Shown here: piece by piece, positions 1 to 11,468 of the stretch
Position numbering within the stretch: position 1 is the stretch's first letter
Layout of the letters: every line of letters starts with the position of its first letter
Assembly (NCBI GenBank): GCA_030737835.1
Contig: CM060852.1
Coordinates: 20,569,868 to 20,633,867, forward strand
Reading direction: 5' to 3'
Source of the DNA: Acorus gramineus
Taxonomy: Eukaryota; Streptophyta; Magnoliopsida; Acorales; Acoraceae
Length of the DNA stretch: 64,000 nt
Made by a program: the position numbers and the translations under genes
Notes under the pieces: generated by a model
What the model saw: the letters and a program-made list of their open reading frames with translations, nothing else
Databases searched by the model: none
Told to the model about the DNA's origin: nothing

Positions 1-977
1 AAGTGGTGTTTGCATGAATGACTGTAAAAGTGTCTTTTTTAAGTGCTAAGTGTAGGAGCACTTTCGTTGCTGCATGCGAGACTGGAGGCGCTTCATGGCT
101 GCAGCGAGGGAGGTGAATTTTTCAAATGGACGCATGACGATCATCGAATAGAAGGAAGTAGGAAGGTGACGACGGCTTATGGCCCAAGTTAGATTCCTCT
201 TCTAACAAGGAAATAGACCGTTAAGATCTCCTCTATGTATTTCTCTTTTCTTCTCTATGTCTTCTCACCCCGAGGTTGGAATGTGAGACCCACCACCACC
301 TGGATTGCCTGCTTATACCTATCCATTCATGGATTTTTTTATTGATATTTTTTGTTCTCTTTGATTTAGTTTGGGATAAAGATTAGTACTAAAAAAATAA
401 TCCAAAATTAGACTACAATCAATAAAAAATATATATATTACAACTGAGTTATCTAACACTTCATGCACAACCAAAATGATAGGATGATTACTTTTGAATT
501 TTTTTGAACAAATCAAGGGGGTTATATGAATATGTGAATCAACTCCCGTATTCCGTGACGTAAAACTAAATACTTAGTCACATAACAAATGAAAGGGTTA
601 TATGGATATTCGATGAAATGAAGGGGGAATATAGATATAAGCTAACTTTTAGGGCCCCATAATATATGTTACGTTAGGTGGTGATTTATATAAAAATTTA
701 GCTAAAGTGGTGTTTGCATGAATGACTGTAAAAGTGTCTTTTTTAAGTGCTAAGTGTAGGAGCACTTTCGTTGCTGCATGCGAGACTGGAGGCGCTTCAT
801 GGCTGCAGCGAGGGAGGTGAATTTTTCAAATGGACGCATGACGATCATCGAATAGAAGGAAGTAGGAAGGTGACGACGGCTTATGGCCCAAGTTAGATTC
901 CTCTTCTAACAAGGAAATAGGCCGTTAAGATCTCCTCTATGTATTTCTCTTTTCTTCTCTATGTCTTCTCACCCCCA
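1..977. repeat. Direct duplication of a ~270-bp unit, ~704 bp apart
   Basis: Bases 1-277 recur at about 705-973 with almost no differences (for example atagaccg against ataggccg). The units share the start aagtggtgtttgcatg and the end tcttctcacccc, and the flanks differ after that. The 430-bp spacer (about 278-704) carries, near 590-660, gggttatatggatatt and agctaacttttaggg, the terminal sequence of the Mutator-like family seen intact at 31927-32648. High identity means a recent duplication. The pair could be LTRs, a tandem duplication with a 704-bp period, or part of a larger array cut by the window edge. No coding sequence is seen. Confidence 0.8.
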
Positions 978-2441
978 TCAGAATTGTACTTCAAAATCAG
1001 AAATAAAATCGTGATAACTATCTCTATCTTTTTCAAAAAAAAACAAAAAAAAAAAAGTGCAAGTGTGCAACAACCATGATCACTTCCTTAGCTGCCCATG
1101 TGGACCCTTGACACCAATATAGAATTTTACACCCACGCAGCCCAAAGGGGACCCGACCGATGGAATTTGATGATATTTTTGTTTTCTTTTGTCCTGTGTG
1201 TGCCAATGATATGATGTTTCATGTTTTCGGTTGGCTTTTTTGTGTCAAAGTAGGCATCAAGTGTTTGTTTGAATGAGTCCACTGAATACCTCACTATTCC
1301 TGTGCTTTAACTAAACAGTTGAAATCTGATATTTTTTTCATGGTAGATAATTACACGTTTTTATTACTGAAATCGTAATACAATTCTGAAATGAATGAAA
1401 AATAAGAGAAAGAGATAAAAGAGAACAGGTATGCCATCGTCTATGACTTTAACAAAATAATTAGCTACGAGGTACGAGGTAATTGTCAAAATAATTAACA
1501 AAATAATTATTTGACAGACATAAATGACTTGTCAAATAATTTTTTCTTCATTAGCTTTTTTATTTTTAAAAAAATTGAGCTACGAGGTAATTGTCTAAAG
1601 GGATGCATCAATGTGTTATGATGAAATTCCTCCTATGCATTTTATAATAAAAGTACTAAAAAGTAAAGTTTTATCTAAAGCGAACAACAGTTAAAAATCT
1701 CTTCATTAAAAAATTTAATATTTTTATATTTAATATTTTTATGTCTAAAGTGTAACCTTATATAGATTATACTAGTTTATCCTGACACATTTTTTTTACA
1801 AAACTTTTTTTAAAAATTTATTCAACTATATACTTTATTTTTGTGAAAACATAAATTTTAAAAAATTCAAAACATATTGAGAGCTATAACAAAAAATTAG
1901 AACAAAGATATCCCAAGCATCTTCCTATATAATATAAAATATGAACATTATAACATATAATGTACTATTAAAAAAACTACAAGTCAAATCTTGGTCGATT
2001 ATAACTCGTGTCCTGATCCAATCAGGCCTAGGTTCGGTCAATCCATCAATATCGAACTGCATAGTATATGAATCGAACTACACAATCTATTAATCAAATT
2101 GCACAAAAAATTATTTGGTGCATGTGTCACTCTCCTATTGAATGTTGATGGCACTGAGTAAACTCAAACTTGATGGGATCTAATAGAAAAATAATATCAG
2201 TAACCAATAATTGACTATGCAGTTTGATTCATAGACTGTATAATTCAATATTGATTGGACTTATCAAAACTGACTAGATACAGATCCATACAAGATATAA
2301 CCCAACCCCACCAACTATACTGTCCAGCATTGAAGACGAGTAATAAAGGACAATATGAGTTGTTGGAGTGGAAGAGAAATAAAGAAACTAGGAAAGCCAA
2401 AATGTCCAAGGAAAGTAAACAATAAACAACAACAACTTTTA
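978..2441. other. AT-rich intergenic stretch
   Basis: No gene, RNA gene or well-bounded repeat could be supported here. The sequence is AT-rich with many short homopolymer runs; the small open frames have no recognisable domain and are broken by stops. Confidence 0.6.
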
Positions 2442-2651
2442 TTGTGCAGTGTTTACTATCGCAAAAAGGTGCGTTTGTAATCGTGCAATTAAACAGTTTT
2501 ACTGTAGCAGCTTCATGCACACAGATTTTAGGCAAATAGTATCTAAAAGCTGCGATTTCAAAAAGCTGAGAAAGTTAGCTTCCTACAAAATCATTTTTAA
2601 AACCCAAATTCCTGCAGAATCAGTTTTGCAATCACGCAACCAAATGCACCC
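2442..2651. mobile_element. Harbinger/Tourist-like MITE
   Basis: The right end reads gcaaccaaatgcaccc followed by taa, and the left end is preceded by tta, the 3-bp target duplication typical of PIF/Harbinger elements. Read in reverse, the unit aligns along most of its length with the MITE at 57701-57899 (shared blocks: gggtgcatttggttgcg, gattctgcagg, tcgcagctttt, agctgctac). The left terminus is more diverged than the right, so the exact left boundary is less sure. Confidence 0.6.
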
Positions 2652-2693
2652 TAAGAACAATCCTATCACCTCATAGGGTGATTTTATTTTATT

Positions 2694-3281
2694 AAAAAAA
2701 AATCATATAAACCCCTGCAAAAGGTATAAAAATCCAAATGCCCTCGTATGTCAGTTAAAGTAACCCTTGTTTGACAAACCCTTAACCCCACATTTGCCCC
2801 CTTCTCTTCCACACCTTCTCTCCACTAGTTATTTTAGGGTTCCACTTTTTTACTTTCAAAATCTCCAATGGCCAATCCATATCTGAAGGGATAGAAATAC
2901 TCCTCCGACCTATAAGCACTTTCTTTGTTTGTTGCATATGTTTTTGTTGGATTTTGTTAATGCATTAGATTTGTTTAAGTTTATCAAAATAGGATGGGTG
3001 AATGAGGAAGGTGAGATGGAAGAAGGGTTTTATAATGTTTCAAGAGGGGTAAAATTGTCATGTACAAGGACTTTTTTAGATTTTTAACATATTGTAGGGT
3101 TTTTTTGAATACTCTGTTTATAGCCAAAGTTAATCTAACAAAATATTCTCTTAATATTCTACATATGTTAGCAGAAATTTAATTAAAGCAGGTATTTGCA
3201 AGGGGTTATATGGACTTTCAAAAAAGTCATGGGGCTATATGGATATCGAGCAGTTTACAGTGGTTTATATGGAGATTTTCC
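2694..3281. mobile_element. Mutator-like non-autonomous element (MULE MITE)
   Basis: The ends are inverted copies: left atcatataaacccctgcaaaagg, right ggtttatatggagattttcc, with a second inverted block (ggggttatatggac) inside. The flanks tattttatt (2685-2693) and tattttatc (3282-3290) match at 8 of 9 bases, as expected for the 9-bp duplication made by Mutator-like transposases. There is no transposase frame. Its right half in reverse aligns with 22122-23085, so both belong to one family. Confidence 0.7.
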
Positions 3282-3644
3282 TATTTTATCTCTTATTTGT
3301 GATTATTTAAACTTAATTATTTTTCTTTAAAAAACAACATTCATGTAATCTCGGAAAAAAAATATATTTAAAGTATTATAAAAATATTAAAAATAAAGAA
3401 TGTAATTGGACAAAATTAGATATGATATGTTTGATTTGATTTGATTTGCATATATTCTTGTTAAATTTCAATTTTATCAAAATACCCGTGAAAAAACTTA
3501 CAGTACAAAAATACCTCTAAACTACTTTAAGTAAATGCAACTGTGCCCCTATGACCAAATTTCATCTGGCATGGTTAATATCTTTCGTCTGGTAGGGCTT
3601 TTTCAGGGGTATTTTAACAAAATTGAAATTTAACATGGTATATA
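3282..3644. other. AT-rich spacer, nothing recognised
   Basis: Low-complexity AT-rich DNA between two TIR elements. No gene or repeat boundary is visible. Confidence 0.5.
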
Positions 3645-5085
3645 TAGGAAAATGATTCACAAACCCCATTACATAGGCCCCATGTAAATCCCATGAGGTG
3701 GCATTGATGACATAACCGATAATACCCTTGAATTCAATTTGGTTAACCTATACCGTATTAATAAGACAGTTTGGCAAATGTAGAATTCTTTTTACACCCT
3801 TCTAAGTCAGTCACAACTTCAAAAAATCATTCTAATCCGCATGTTCATCTCTGGCGACCAACGTCATCACCTCTGAATTCCTCTCGTCGCCATCTATCAT
3901 ATGAGAGTAGTTTGACTACTTTTCAAGCCTTCCTCCGGCCTCCACCTCCTCCAACCACCATCTCCACTGTTTTTTTTTAATTCAGATACATTTCAAATAT
4001 GTATCTGACAAACCAATTGCATTAGTTTATGTGATATTTTTTACATGTTTTTGTGATCTGCTGTTTTGATGTTGAAGTTTGAATATGGAATGTTGTTGTT
4101 TAATATTTAAAGTCAGTTACATATTTATAATTTTATTGAACTTATATGCATTAGTTTTCAAAAGATAATTATATTCCAAACTAATCTATAGATTTATACA
4201 TTTTTTTATAAGTTACTTATATTTATTAATGTAACTGATTTGTTATATGAATATATTATAAAAGTTAGTTACATTCAGAATTGTAACTAACCTTTTTTGT
4301 GCAATTGATCTATTTGGCTATCGTTTTCAATATCTGTCGATTCAAGTATGACATTTCTTAATGTTTGTTTTTGCATTTATTACAATTTTTTTCTTGAATT
4401 TGGTGTTTGATATTAAATATGGCAGCATTTGATCTGGATTTTGGTTACAATTTTTTCTTTGAATCTGGTGTTTGATGTTAAATATATTTTTTGAAGGATT
4501 TTATAGAGTTTTGATGTTATATTGGCATATGGTTGTGTTACATTTTCAAACTAATATGAATCTTTATGCATTATATTTTGTAAGCCAGTTATATATTTGA
4601 AATATAACAGATGTTTAAATATTAAAAATCAGTTAACTAAACTATTTGTGCAATATATTTTGAAACTATGTTATATGCACAAAATATAACTGACTTTTTT
4701 ATCTGATCTTAGTGTTTTGTCAAAAGTCAGTTACATTTATCAAAAGGTTGAAAATGTGGAATCCGGAGGAGGACTGAAAACATAGTCGAACCACCTCTCA
4801 TATGATAGAGAGCAACAAAAGGAATCCAAGGGTGGTAACACCGTTCGTTGAAGTTGAGTAGGTCGGCCAGAATGATTTTTTTAAGTGATGGATATGTATT
4901 AGAAAAAACGGTTGAAAGTAAGGATAGTTCTGTACTTTGCTTTTTTATCATTTTGTAATGGACAACTAGGTAGCCAATAAAAATTTGACACCTTATGAAA
5001 CTTATGAATGGGGCTTATATAATGGGGCCTATGTAACGGAACTAGGTGTGTATATATATATATATGCAAAAATCTCTATTTTTTA
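3645..5085. mobile_element. Long-TIR DNA transposon with GTTACAT-rich interior, non-autonomous
   Basis: The outer roughly 330 bp on each side are inverted copies of one another: cattacataggccccat on the left matches the reverse of atggggcctatgtaac on the right, and tctatcatatgagag near 3893 matches ctctcatatgatagag near 4795. The interior is AT-rich and repeats GTTACAT/ATGTAAC many times. The subterminal stretch (about 3840-3970) is GC-richer and codes for nothing recognisable. I could not define a target duplication, so edges are approximate. A long TIR with no ORF suggests a Mutator-like origin, but the superfamily is not proven. Confidence 0.6.
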
Positions 5086-5461
5086 TTTCATAATCATTCC
5101 TAATAACAACACAATAGAAGAATGATAAAGAGATCTGGTTTCATATTAATCTGTTATTTAGGTTACAAGTCAATGAATACATGTTGTACTTATCAAATAC
5201 ATAATTAAGTCAAAACACTGTAGTTACTAAATAGAAAATATTAAACGAACATAATAGTCACTTATTTTGAGGTCATAAAATTCATGAAAATTAATTTTCA
5301 TGAATTCTGATATTTGTTGAAAAAGACATAGTCATGAGAATTATTACGTGCACGGCTCGTGGGATGAAGAACCAATATTTCTGCCATCATGAACTACACC
5401 TCCACATCGATTTTTGTGAGATTCCGAAATTGTTTGATTTTATCAACTGTTGTTCTCATTA
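5086..5461. other. AT-rich spacer ending in a 9-bp target duplication
   Basis: No gene seen. The last nine bases, ttctcatta (5453-5461), recur at 11460-11468 and mark the insertion site of the large nested element that follows. Confidence 0.6.
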
Positions 5462-5780
5462 GAAATTTACATTTATACCCCTAAAAACATCCATTTGATG
5501 TTATACCCCGCTTAAAAAGATAATTAATTGTACATATACCCTTAAAAAAATTTAATAGTTGTATCTACATATGTCCTTCCTTCTGTCACCATTAACTTTT
5601 TTTTACCTAACCACGGTTACCTATCTTATCATCCCCTCTGAATTCTCAGTTGGGCCCTCTTAATTAATTAAGCAGTCTTCTATCGTTTATCTTTAAAAAA
5701 TATATCATTCCCTATTAAAAGTCCCTTATATACCCCTAGGAAAAATAGGATGTATACCGTTAAAAAAATCAATTTGACGT

Positions 5781-5817
<37 letters not shown>

Positions 5818-6007
5818 TGTTAAAAAAATTTATATTTATTAAAAATTGGTCTATTAAATTCTAAATTGAGCAACATACACTTTTTCATCAAACGCATATA
5901 CCTCGTTATATTATTTTTGCTATTTAATAAAAATATAAACAAGTGTGGTCTATGTTTTGAACTATAAAAAAAGATTTAGTCTAACAATTTCCTATCATTT
6001 TTATTAG

Positions 6008-6245
6008 TGTTGTAAACTAAGAATAACGCATGAATATAAGAATACATAAACAAAGCATACAAGACATATAGCGAAGACAAGTGGAGAGAGATTTCTTATT
6101 CACTATTTGTTGGCTGTGGAATACATGAGGAATCCCAAAGGTGAGGCTGTAGATAGTAGGGTGATTAATAGTGGGGGTTATGGAGTTAAAGAGTGGGGGA
6201 GGTTATGGCTTGGAGGAGTGGTGGTTATCCACTATATTCGCAACA
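6008..6245 (-). repeat. 3' LTR of the copia element
   Basis: 238-bp terminal repeat starting tgttg and ending caaca. It is aligned with 10418-10682 except for indels such as the insert around 10548-10580 of the other copy. In minus orientation it is the downstream LTR, next to the polypurine tract. Confidence 0.8.
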
Positions 6246-6496
6246 CTCCCCATTGGATAACCACCACGCTAAGATAATTGCCTCATTAAAACCTTGTTTG
6301 AAAAACTCAGTAGGAAAAAACCAAAGCGTAGGAAAAAGAGTACAATATAACTTAATCGTATAATGGTGTATATGTTTGACACTGCCTCGTTAAAACCTTT
6401 CCAAGAAAACCCAATGGGACAAAACCTAGGCGAAGGAAAAAGAGTACAGTTTGTAAAATGTCAGAAAAAATTACTTCCCCTCATAAGTACAAGATT

Positions 6497-7785
6497 TCAA
6501 GAATTTTGGTCGGAAACTCGTCGCATCCCGATGTCATACACAATCTTCTTGAATGTCGATGTCGATAAAGCTTTAGTGAACAAATCTGCAAGATTATCGT
6601 TTGACTGAATTTGTTGAACATCAATTTCATGTCTCTGCTGGAGCTCATGAGTGTAAAAGAATTTTGGAGAAATATGTTTTGTTCTATCACCCTTGATATA
6701 TCCCCCTTTGATTTGAGCAATGCATGCTACATTGTCTTCATATATAGTTGTTGGAACATCTGTAATGAGAGATAGTCCGCATGTAGTACGAATATGATGA
6801 ACCAAAGACCTTATCTACACACATTCCAGGCTTGCTTTGTGGAGTGCAATAATCTCATAGTAGTTAGAAGACGTGGTGATCAAAGTCTGTTTCGTAGATC
6901 GCCAAGAGATCACTGTGCCACCGCAAGTGAATACATAACCTATTTGTGAGCGAGCCTTGTGAGGATCTGAAAGATGTCCTGAATCTGCATAACCCTTCAG
7001 TTGTGCACCGCTATTGGAATCCTTTACATAGAATAGGCCCATATCTGACGTTCCATGAAAATAACGAAAAATGTGCTTCACATCATTCCAATGCCTTCGT
7101 GTTGATGCAGAGCTAAATCTGGTCAATAAATTAACTGAAAATGCAATGTTAGGTCTAGTGCTTTGGACCAAATATAATAAGGCACCAATTGCACTAAGAT
7201 ATGGTATTTCGGGACCAAAAAAATTTTCAGTATCTTCTTTTGGACAAAAAGGGTCTTTCTGTGAGTCAAGTAACCTGACCACCATAGGAGTACTTAATGG
7301 ATGGCATTTGCCTATATTAAAACACTTCAGGATTTTTTCAACATATGCTGTTTGATGAACAAGTATCTCACTTGGGCTTCGCTCGATCTGCAGGCTGAGA
7401 CAATATTTTGTCTTCCTAGGATCTTTCATTTCAAACTCCATTTTCAAATACTCGAAAGTCTTTTTAAGCTCTTCAGGAGTCCCAATCTCCTTTTTCAAAA
7501 TAAACTCATTTTTCAATCGATCCTAGGTTTTTGTAGGAAACATTGTGCCACAAAAATGCGTTTTATACTAATAATCTCATTTCTATTGTGTTTGCAAACA
7601 CCCACTCCCAACTTATGGGCTTAACACCTTCAGGGTTAGGACTACTGGTCCAAATGCTTGATGCATTTTAAGTCAATCCAAATATGTTTGAATAACATCT
7701 TTCCATTGTGGCCAATTATGTTTCCACCTACATTCATCCACTGAATGTGATTTTAAATCATATTTAATGATTTCAGTATCTACTG
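6497..7785 (-). pseudogene. Copia reverse transcriptase / RNase H remnant
   Basis: On the minus strand, about 7785-7673 encodes the copia motif HNWPQW at the start of reverse transcriptase. The core of that domain with its YVDD site is missing. From 7516 a 233-residue frame resumes with copia hallmarks: YCLSLQIE (the usual fourth position is glycine), a TRPNIAF block, GYADSGHLSDP and a divergent SWRSTKQTLITTSS. A frame change near 6815 leads to the RNase H end (IYEDNVACIAQ, then HISPKFFY and DLFTKAL). Deletions, stops and a frameshift make it non-functional. It sits inside the copia LTRs. Confidence 0.85.
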
Positions 7786-7867
7786 TAAATAAAAATATAT
7801 TATTGATGATCACTTGTTTATGATCCCACAATATCTTTTTATATGCATAATTTATGAAAATTTTCAC

Positions 7868-8200
7868 ATATTTGTCCTACGGGGGCATATCTCTTTAGGG
7901 ACGTGTGTCTCTTCGGGGACTTGTATCTCTTTAGGGATTTTATCTTATGTAGAAGTTATTAATGAGGATCTTTCAAGTGTTTCATTCTCCTCTACAGAAT
8001 TATTTTTCATTATTTTCTCCTTTAGAGAACTCTATCTTTTGAACGCATATGTCTTCCAGGCTTTAGGCATGCTTTTGCGAATTATTTAGCTGACATACTG
8101 ATAGTTTTTTAATTAGAACGTCAATCCGAACTGGAGTTTTTACAGTTGAATATGTGACCTTGTCACTTTTTCTGTATGAGTAAATGTATCTGGCACTAAT
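7868..8200 (-). pseudogene. Copia integrase C-terminal remnant
   Basis: Minus-strand short blocks resemble the linker between copia integrase and reverse transcriptase: a lysine-rich segment near 8080-8040 like the GRPIGSKD motif of plant copia proteins, and repeated VPEETHVPKEI-type residues at about 7945-7880. The frame is interrupted by stops. It is the same relic as the reverse transcriptase fragment next to it. Confidence 0.5.
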
Positions 8201-8229
8201 GCTCAATTTTCATAAGATGAGATGTTCTA

Positions 8230-10417
8230 ATAAATTTTACGTCGTTCTTCAGGCGACGGATTTCATCCCCCTAACGACGGGAATATTGTCTCATTATATA
8301 TATGATTCACAAATCGTGTGGTAAAAACATCAACTATCATAGATCAAAAGAATCTTCTGGTTCTTTAGTATATGCCCAAATGAATAGTTCAACACATCAT
8401 CGTATACCATGGAGATCCGAGACGGTCATACCAAATGATAAAGACCATAGAACTTCTAGTTCATATAAGTAATTATGAATATTTATTATGACCCCCTAAG
8501 AGAGAGCATAAAGTTTTTCTAATGTATGCTTCTAACATAAGAGATTATTAATGCATAGATACTCCATAATCTTAAAATGAAATATGCTAAGATATGTATC
8601 TTTAAAATTCAATATGAATACAATGCATTATTGATACAAAATTTTGAATCTCTTGATAACATGATATCTGCTCTTCTGGAGTCTTCAATCAAGTTTGTAA
8701 TACAAAAAATAATATTATCATTTGCATTAACTAATGTTTAACTCAACAATAAGATAAATAAAAAAAATGAAAAGTGCATTTCATATAATAAAGAAAAATA
8801 AAGAAATAAATACAAAATCGATAAGGGTTTGATCGTATATCAGGTACGTAATCATGTTCTTAAATATCACATAGATGACAATCATTTTCCTTTGTATTTT
8901 AGGGGTTGTTTTGCAAAACTTTCCTTTGCTTTCATTCAATAGCATTCCACTTCTAGTGGTTTCAAATAACTTGTCATCTCTACGATTGTTGTGGTTATAT
9001 AAACCATGAAATAACCCTTGACCATGTCCATTGCTCAAAATAAAATAAAATAAAATAAAATGCATTTGCTTCAGGCAATGATGCTGAGTCAATAAATCGG
9101 GTTTCATGATTTTTTATTTATATTATTATCAAAGCTCATTGTTCAGCAATGAGAAGACATGAAATTTGATAATAATATTTTTGCTTTCGATATTGCTACT
9201 AGTGGAGCATCTTTGAGGCATAATGGTCGGTGGACCTTTGTCAATGAGGTATTAATATTTAAATCCTCTCTTTATTATGATGGTGAAAACTAATCACAAT
9301 TTTTTTTTTCTTACATGTTCCTACTGGGATACATATAGCCACCTTTTTTATGATCCTTCCAGGACCCATAAAAATTTCATAGTTTTTATATATTCCTACA
9401 AACCCAAGTAGCCATTAATTTTATATAATCTTTTAGGGATAATAAAATTGTATGTAGTCCTTCAAAGACATTTTTAAACATATCTTTTACATGATCTTTT
9501 AGGGATCTATGTAATAACAATTTTTGTCTGATCCTGCAGGGACACAAGACTTTGTAATATCAAAATAAATTACTCATAAGTAAATAAACCTTGAATTTAA
9601 GATGTAAAAATAAACTTGTTACAGCATATAAGTTTAGTATCATTTATACATAGATTTACCTCAACTCAACAAATAGGGCTAGAAGAAATATAAGAAAGAA
9701 ATGTGTACAAAAGTCACCATATAAATATTGTTTTGGAGTGATCAATACTTTTAATAATAATATATAATATATATACAAAAAACATATTATCATTCTGGAA
9801 AATGTTATTCCATAACATATAAACAATATACAAACAATAATATAAAACAGATGCACATATAAATTAAATAATCAGTGCATCTTGCATTATACTTGTGTTG
9901 CTAACCGACTTGGTTAAAAGTTTGCAACAACTTATTTGAATAATATTTTCAAGATGAAGTCTTTAAATAAAATCTAATATATGTATTCAGAGGATATACA
10001 AATTGACATCAATAATAAAAAAAAATGTAACTGATTTTCATGAGCTGCACCAATTTATTTATTAATCAATAGACTTGTATAATGGGATATTCACATCGAC
10101 TATGATGGTGTAAATATCAAATATATACAAATACAATGAAATGATAACATTATACTCATCAGATAAGAGAGCAAAGAGAGAAATAGTGACGAGATAAAAT
10201 TAAAATGAAACATAGTTAGCATGCATAAGTAACACCAGTAAAAGTTTACAGTTTGACAAAGAAATCAACATATACCATGTGAGACACATATATAATACCG
10301 TTTATGTTGAACCAGTCCCTGCACACATCACAAAAAAAAATATAAACCATTGAGTCGAATCATTCTCTCTGATTTTGTGTGCGCTTGAAAACCAAGAGCG
10401 TATTCGTGCTGATAACG
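8230..10417. other. Decayed interior of the copia element
   Basis: AT-rich DNA where gag, protease and integrase would be expected. No conserved motif (zinc knuckle, HHCC or DD-E) could be read on either strand. Long TATA-rich stretches occur around 9740-9850. The last bases before the 5' LTR contain the primer-site-like ttatcagcacg on the minus strand. Confidence 0.5.
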
Positions 10418-10682
10418 TGTTATAAACTAAGAATAATACATGAATATAAGAATATATAAACAATACACACAAGATATATAGAGAAGACAAGTGAAGAGAT
10501 ATTTCTTATTCACTATTTATTGGTTGTAGAATATATGAGGAATCCCAAAGGTGGGGAGTTATAAGTTTATAGAGGTCATGAGGGGGTAGATAGTGGGGTG
10601 ATTAATAGTGGAGGTTATGGAGTTGAAGAGTGGGGGAGGTTATGGCTTAGAGGAGTGGTGGCCATCCACTATATTCACAACA
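10418..10682 (-). repeat. 5' LTR of the copia element
   Basis: 265-bp repeat from tgttataaac to ttcacaaca, followed directly by the target duplication attag. It is collinear with 6008-6245 and has accumulated many substitutions, so the insertion is not recent. Confidence 0.8.
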
Positions 10683-11468
10683 ATTAGCATTATCATCATT
10701 AATTTTGTGATTGTTTTTGTGGTCTAGGGGTTATGGTTTATTGGAGCATTAGATGGTGTCATTGAAATGTTGAAATACTTGTAACTTCTGAGTACCAGAC
10801 AAGTGGCATAGTCAGAATTTTATAATAATGGGAGCAAAATATTTTAATTTATGAATAATATTTTTTAAAAAATAAAAGTCTAAAAGGCTAAAAAACATAC
10901 AAATTGAAATGTAAAAAAAAAGAAACAAAAATATATTTGATTCCCACAAAACAGAGTAAATGATGGGATGTTAGATTTTGGAGGTTGAAGAAGGGGTTTA
11001 ATTTAAAATCTTTTGATTCTAGGGACAATTCAATAAAATTTCAATGCTCCAATGGTCATAAGGGCATATTAATCAATTCAAGTCATATTTAACAACATTA
11101 ATATAATATTCCACTTTGATTTGACTAAACTCAACTCAGGGGTATATACACACAACGATCAAATTTTATACATGCAATTACCTTTTAAGTGGGGTATAAA
11201 ACCAAATAGATGTTTTCCCAAGGGTATACATGCAATCCCAATTTCAATGCCCCAATGGTCATAAAGGCATATTGGTCAATTCAGATCATATTTAATACCG
11301 TTAACAAAATATTCCACTTTTATTTTAAAGAATTGAACTTAAGTCCGAGATATACATGCACAACGATCAAAGTTTTTAGTTGTGTATGTGCAATTAACTT
11401 TGTATGTGGGGTATAACGTCAAATTGATGTTTTTGAAGGAGTATATGTGCAAATTTCCCTTCTCATTA

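Larger units (their letters stand above)
6008..10682 (-). mobile_element. Degraded Ty1/copia LTR retrotransposon
   Basis: Two direct repeats with tgtt...aaca ends (6008-6245 and 10418-10682) flank about 4.2 kb. The 5-bp duplication attag occurs at 6003-6007 and 10683-10687. The element lies on the minus strand: its polypurine tract reads aatggggag just before the 3' LTR, and a ttatcagcacg primer-site-like sequence follows the 5' LTR. Only reverse transcriptase, RNase H and a short integrase tail are recognisable; gag, protease and most of integrase are gone or unrecognisable in the AT-rich interior (about 8.2-10.4 kb). It cannot move by itself. Confidence 0.85.
5462..11459. mobile_element. 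Mutator-like element interrupted by a copia retrotransposon
   Basis: The left end (gaaatttacatttataccc, then atccatttgatgttatacccc) is matched in reverse by the right end (gggaaatttgcacatatact, then acatcaatttgacgttatacccc) over at least 80 bp. The nine-base sequence ttctcatta flanks both ends exactly (5453-5461 and 11460-11468), the hallmark of Mutator-like insertion. Taking out the copia element at 6008-10682 leaves about 1.3 kb of original element with no transposase frame. A (TA)n microsatellite lies at about 5786-5813. The right arm contains an internal tandem duplication (about 11036-11232 and 11240-11450). Confidence 0.85.
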
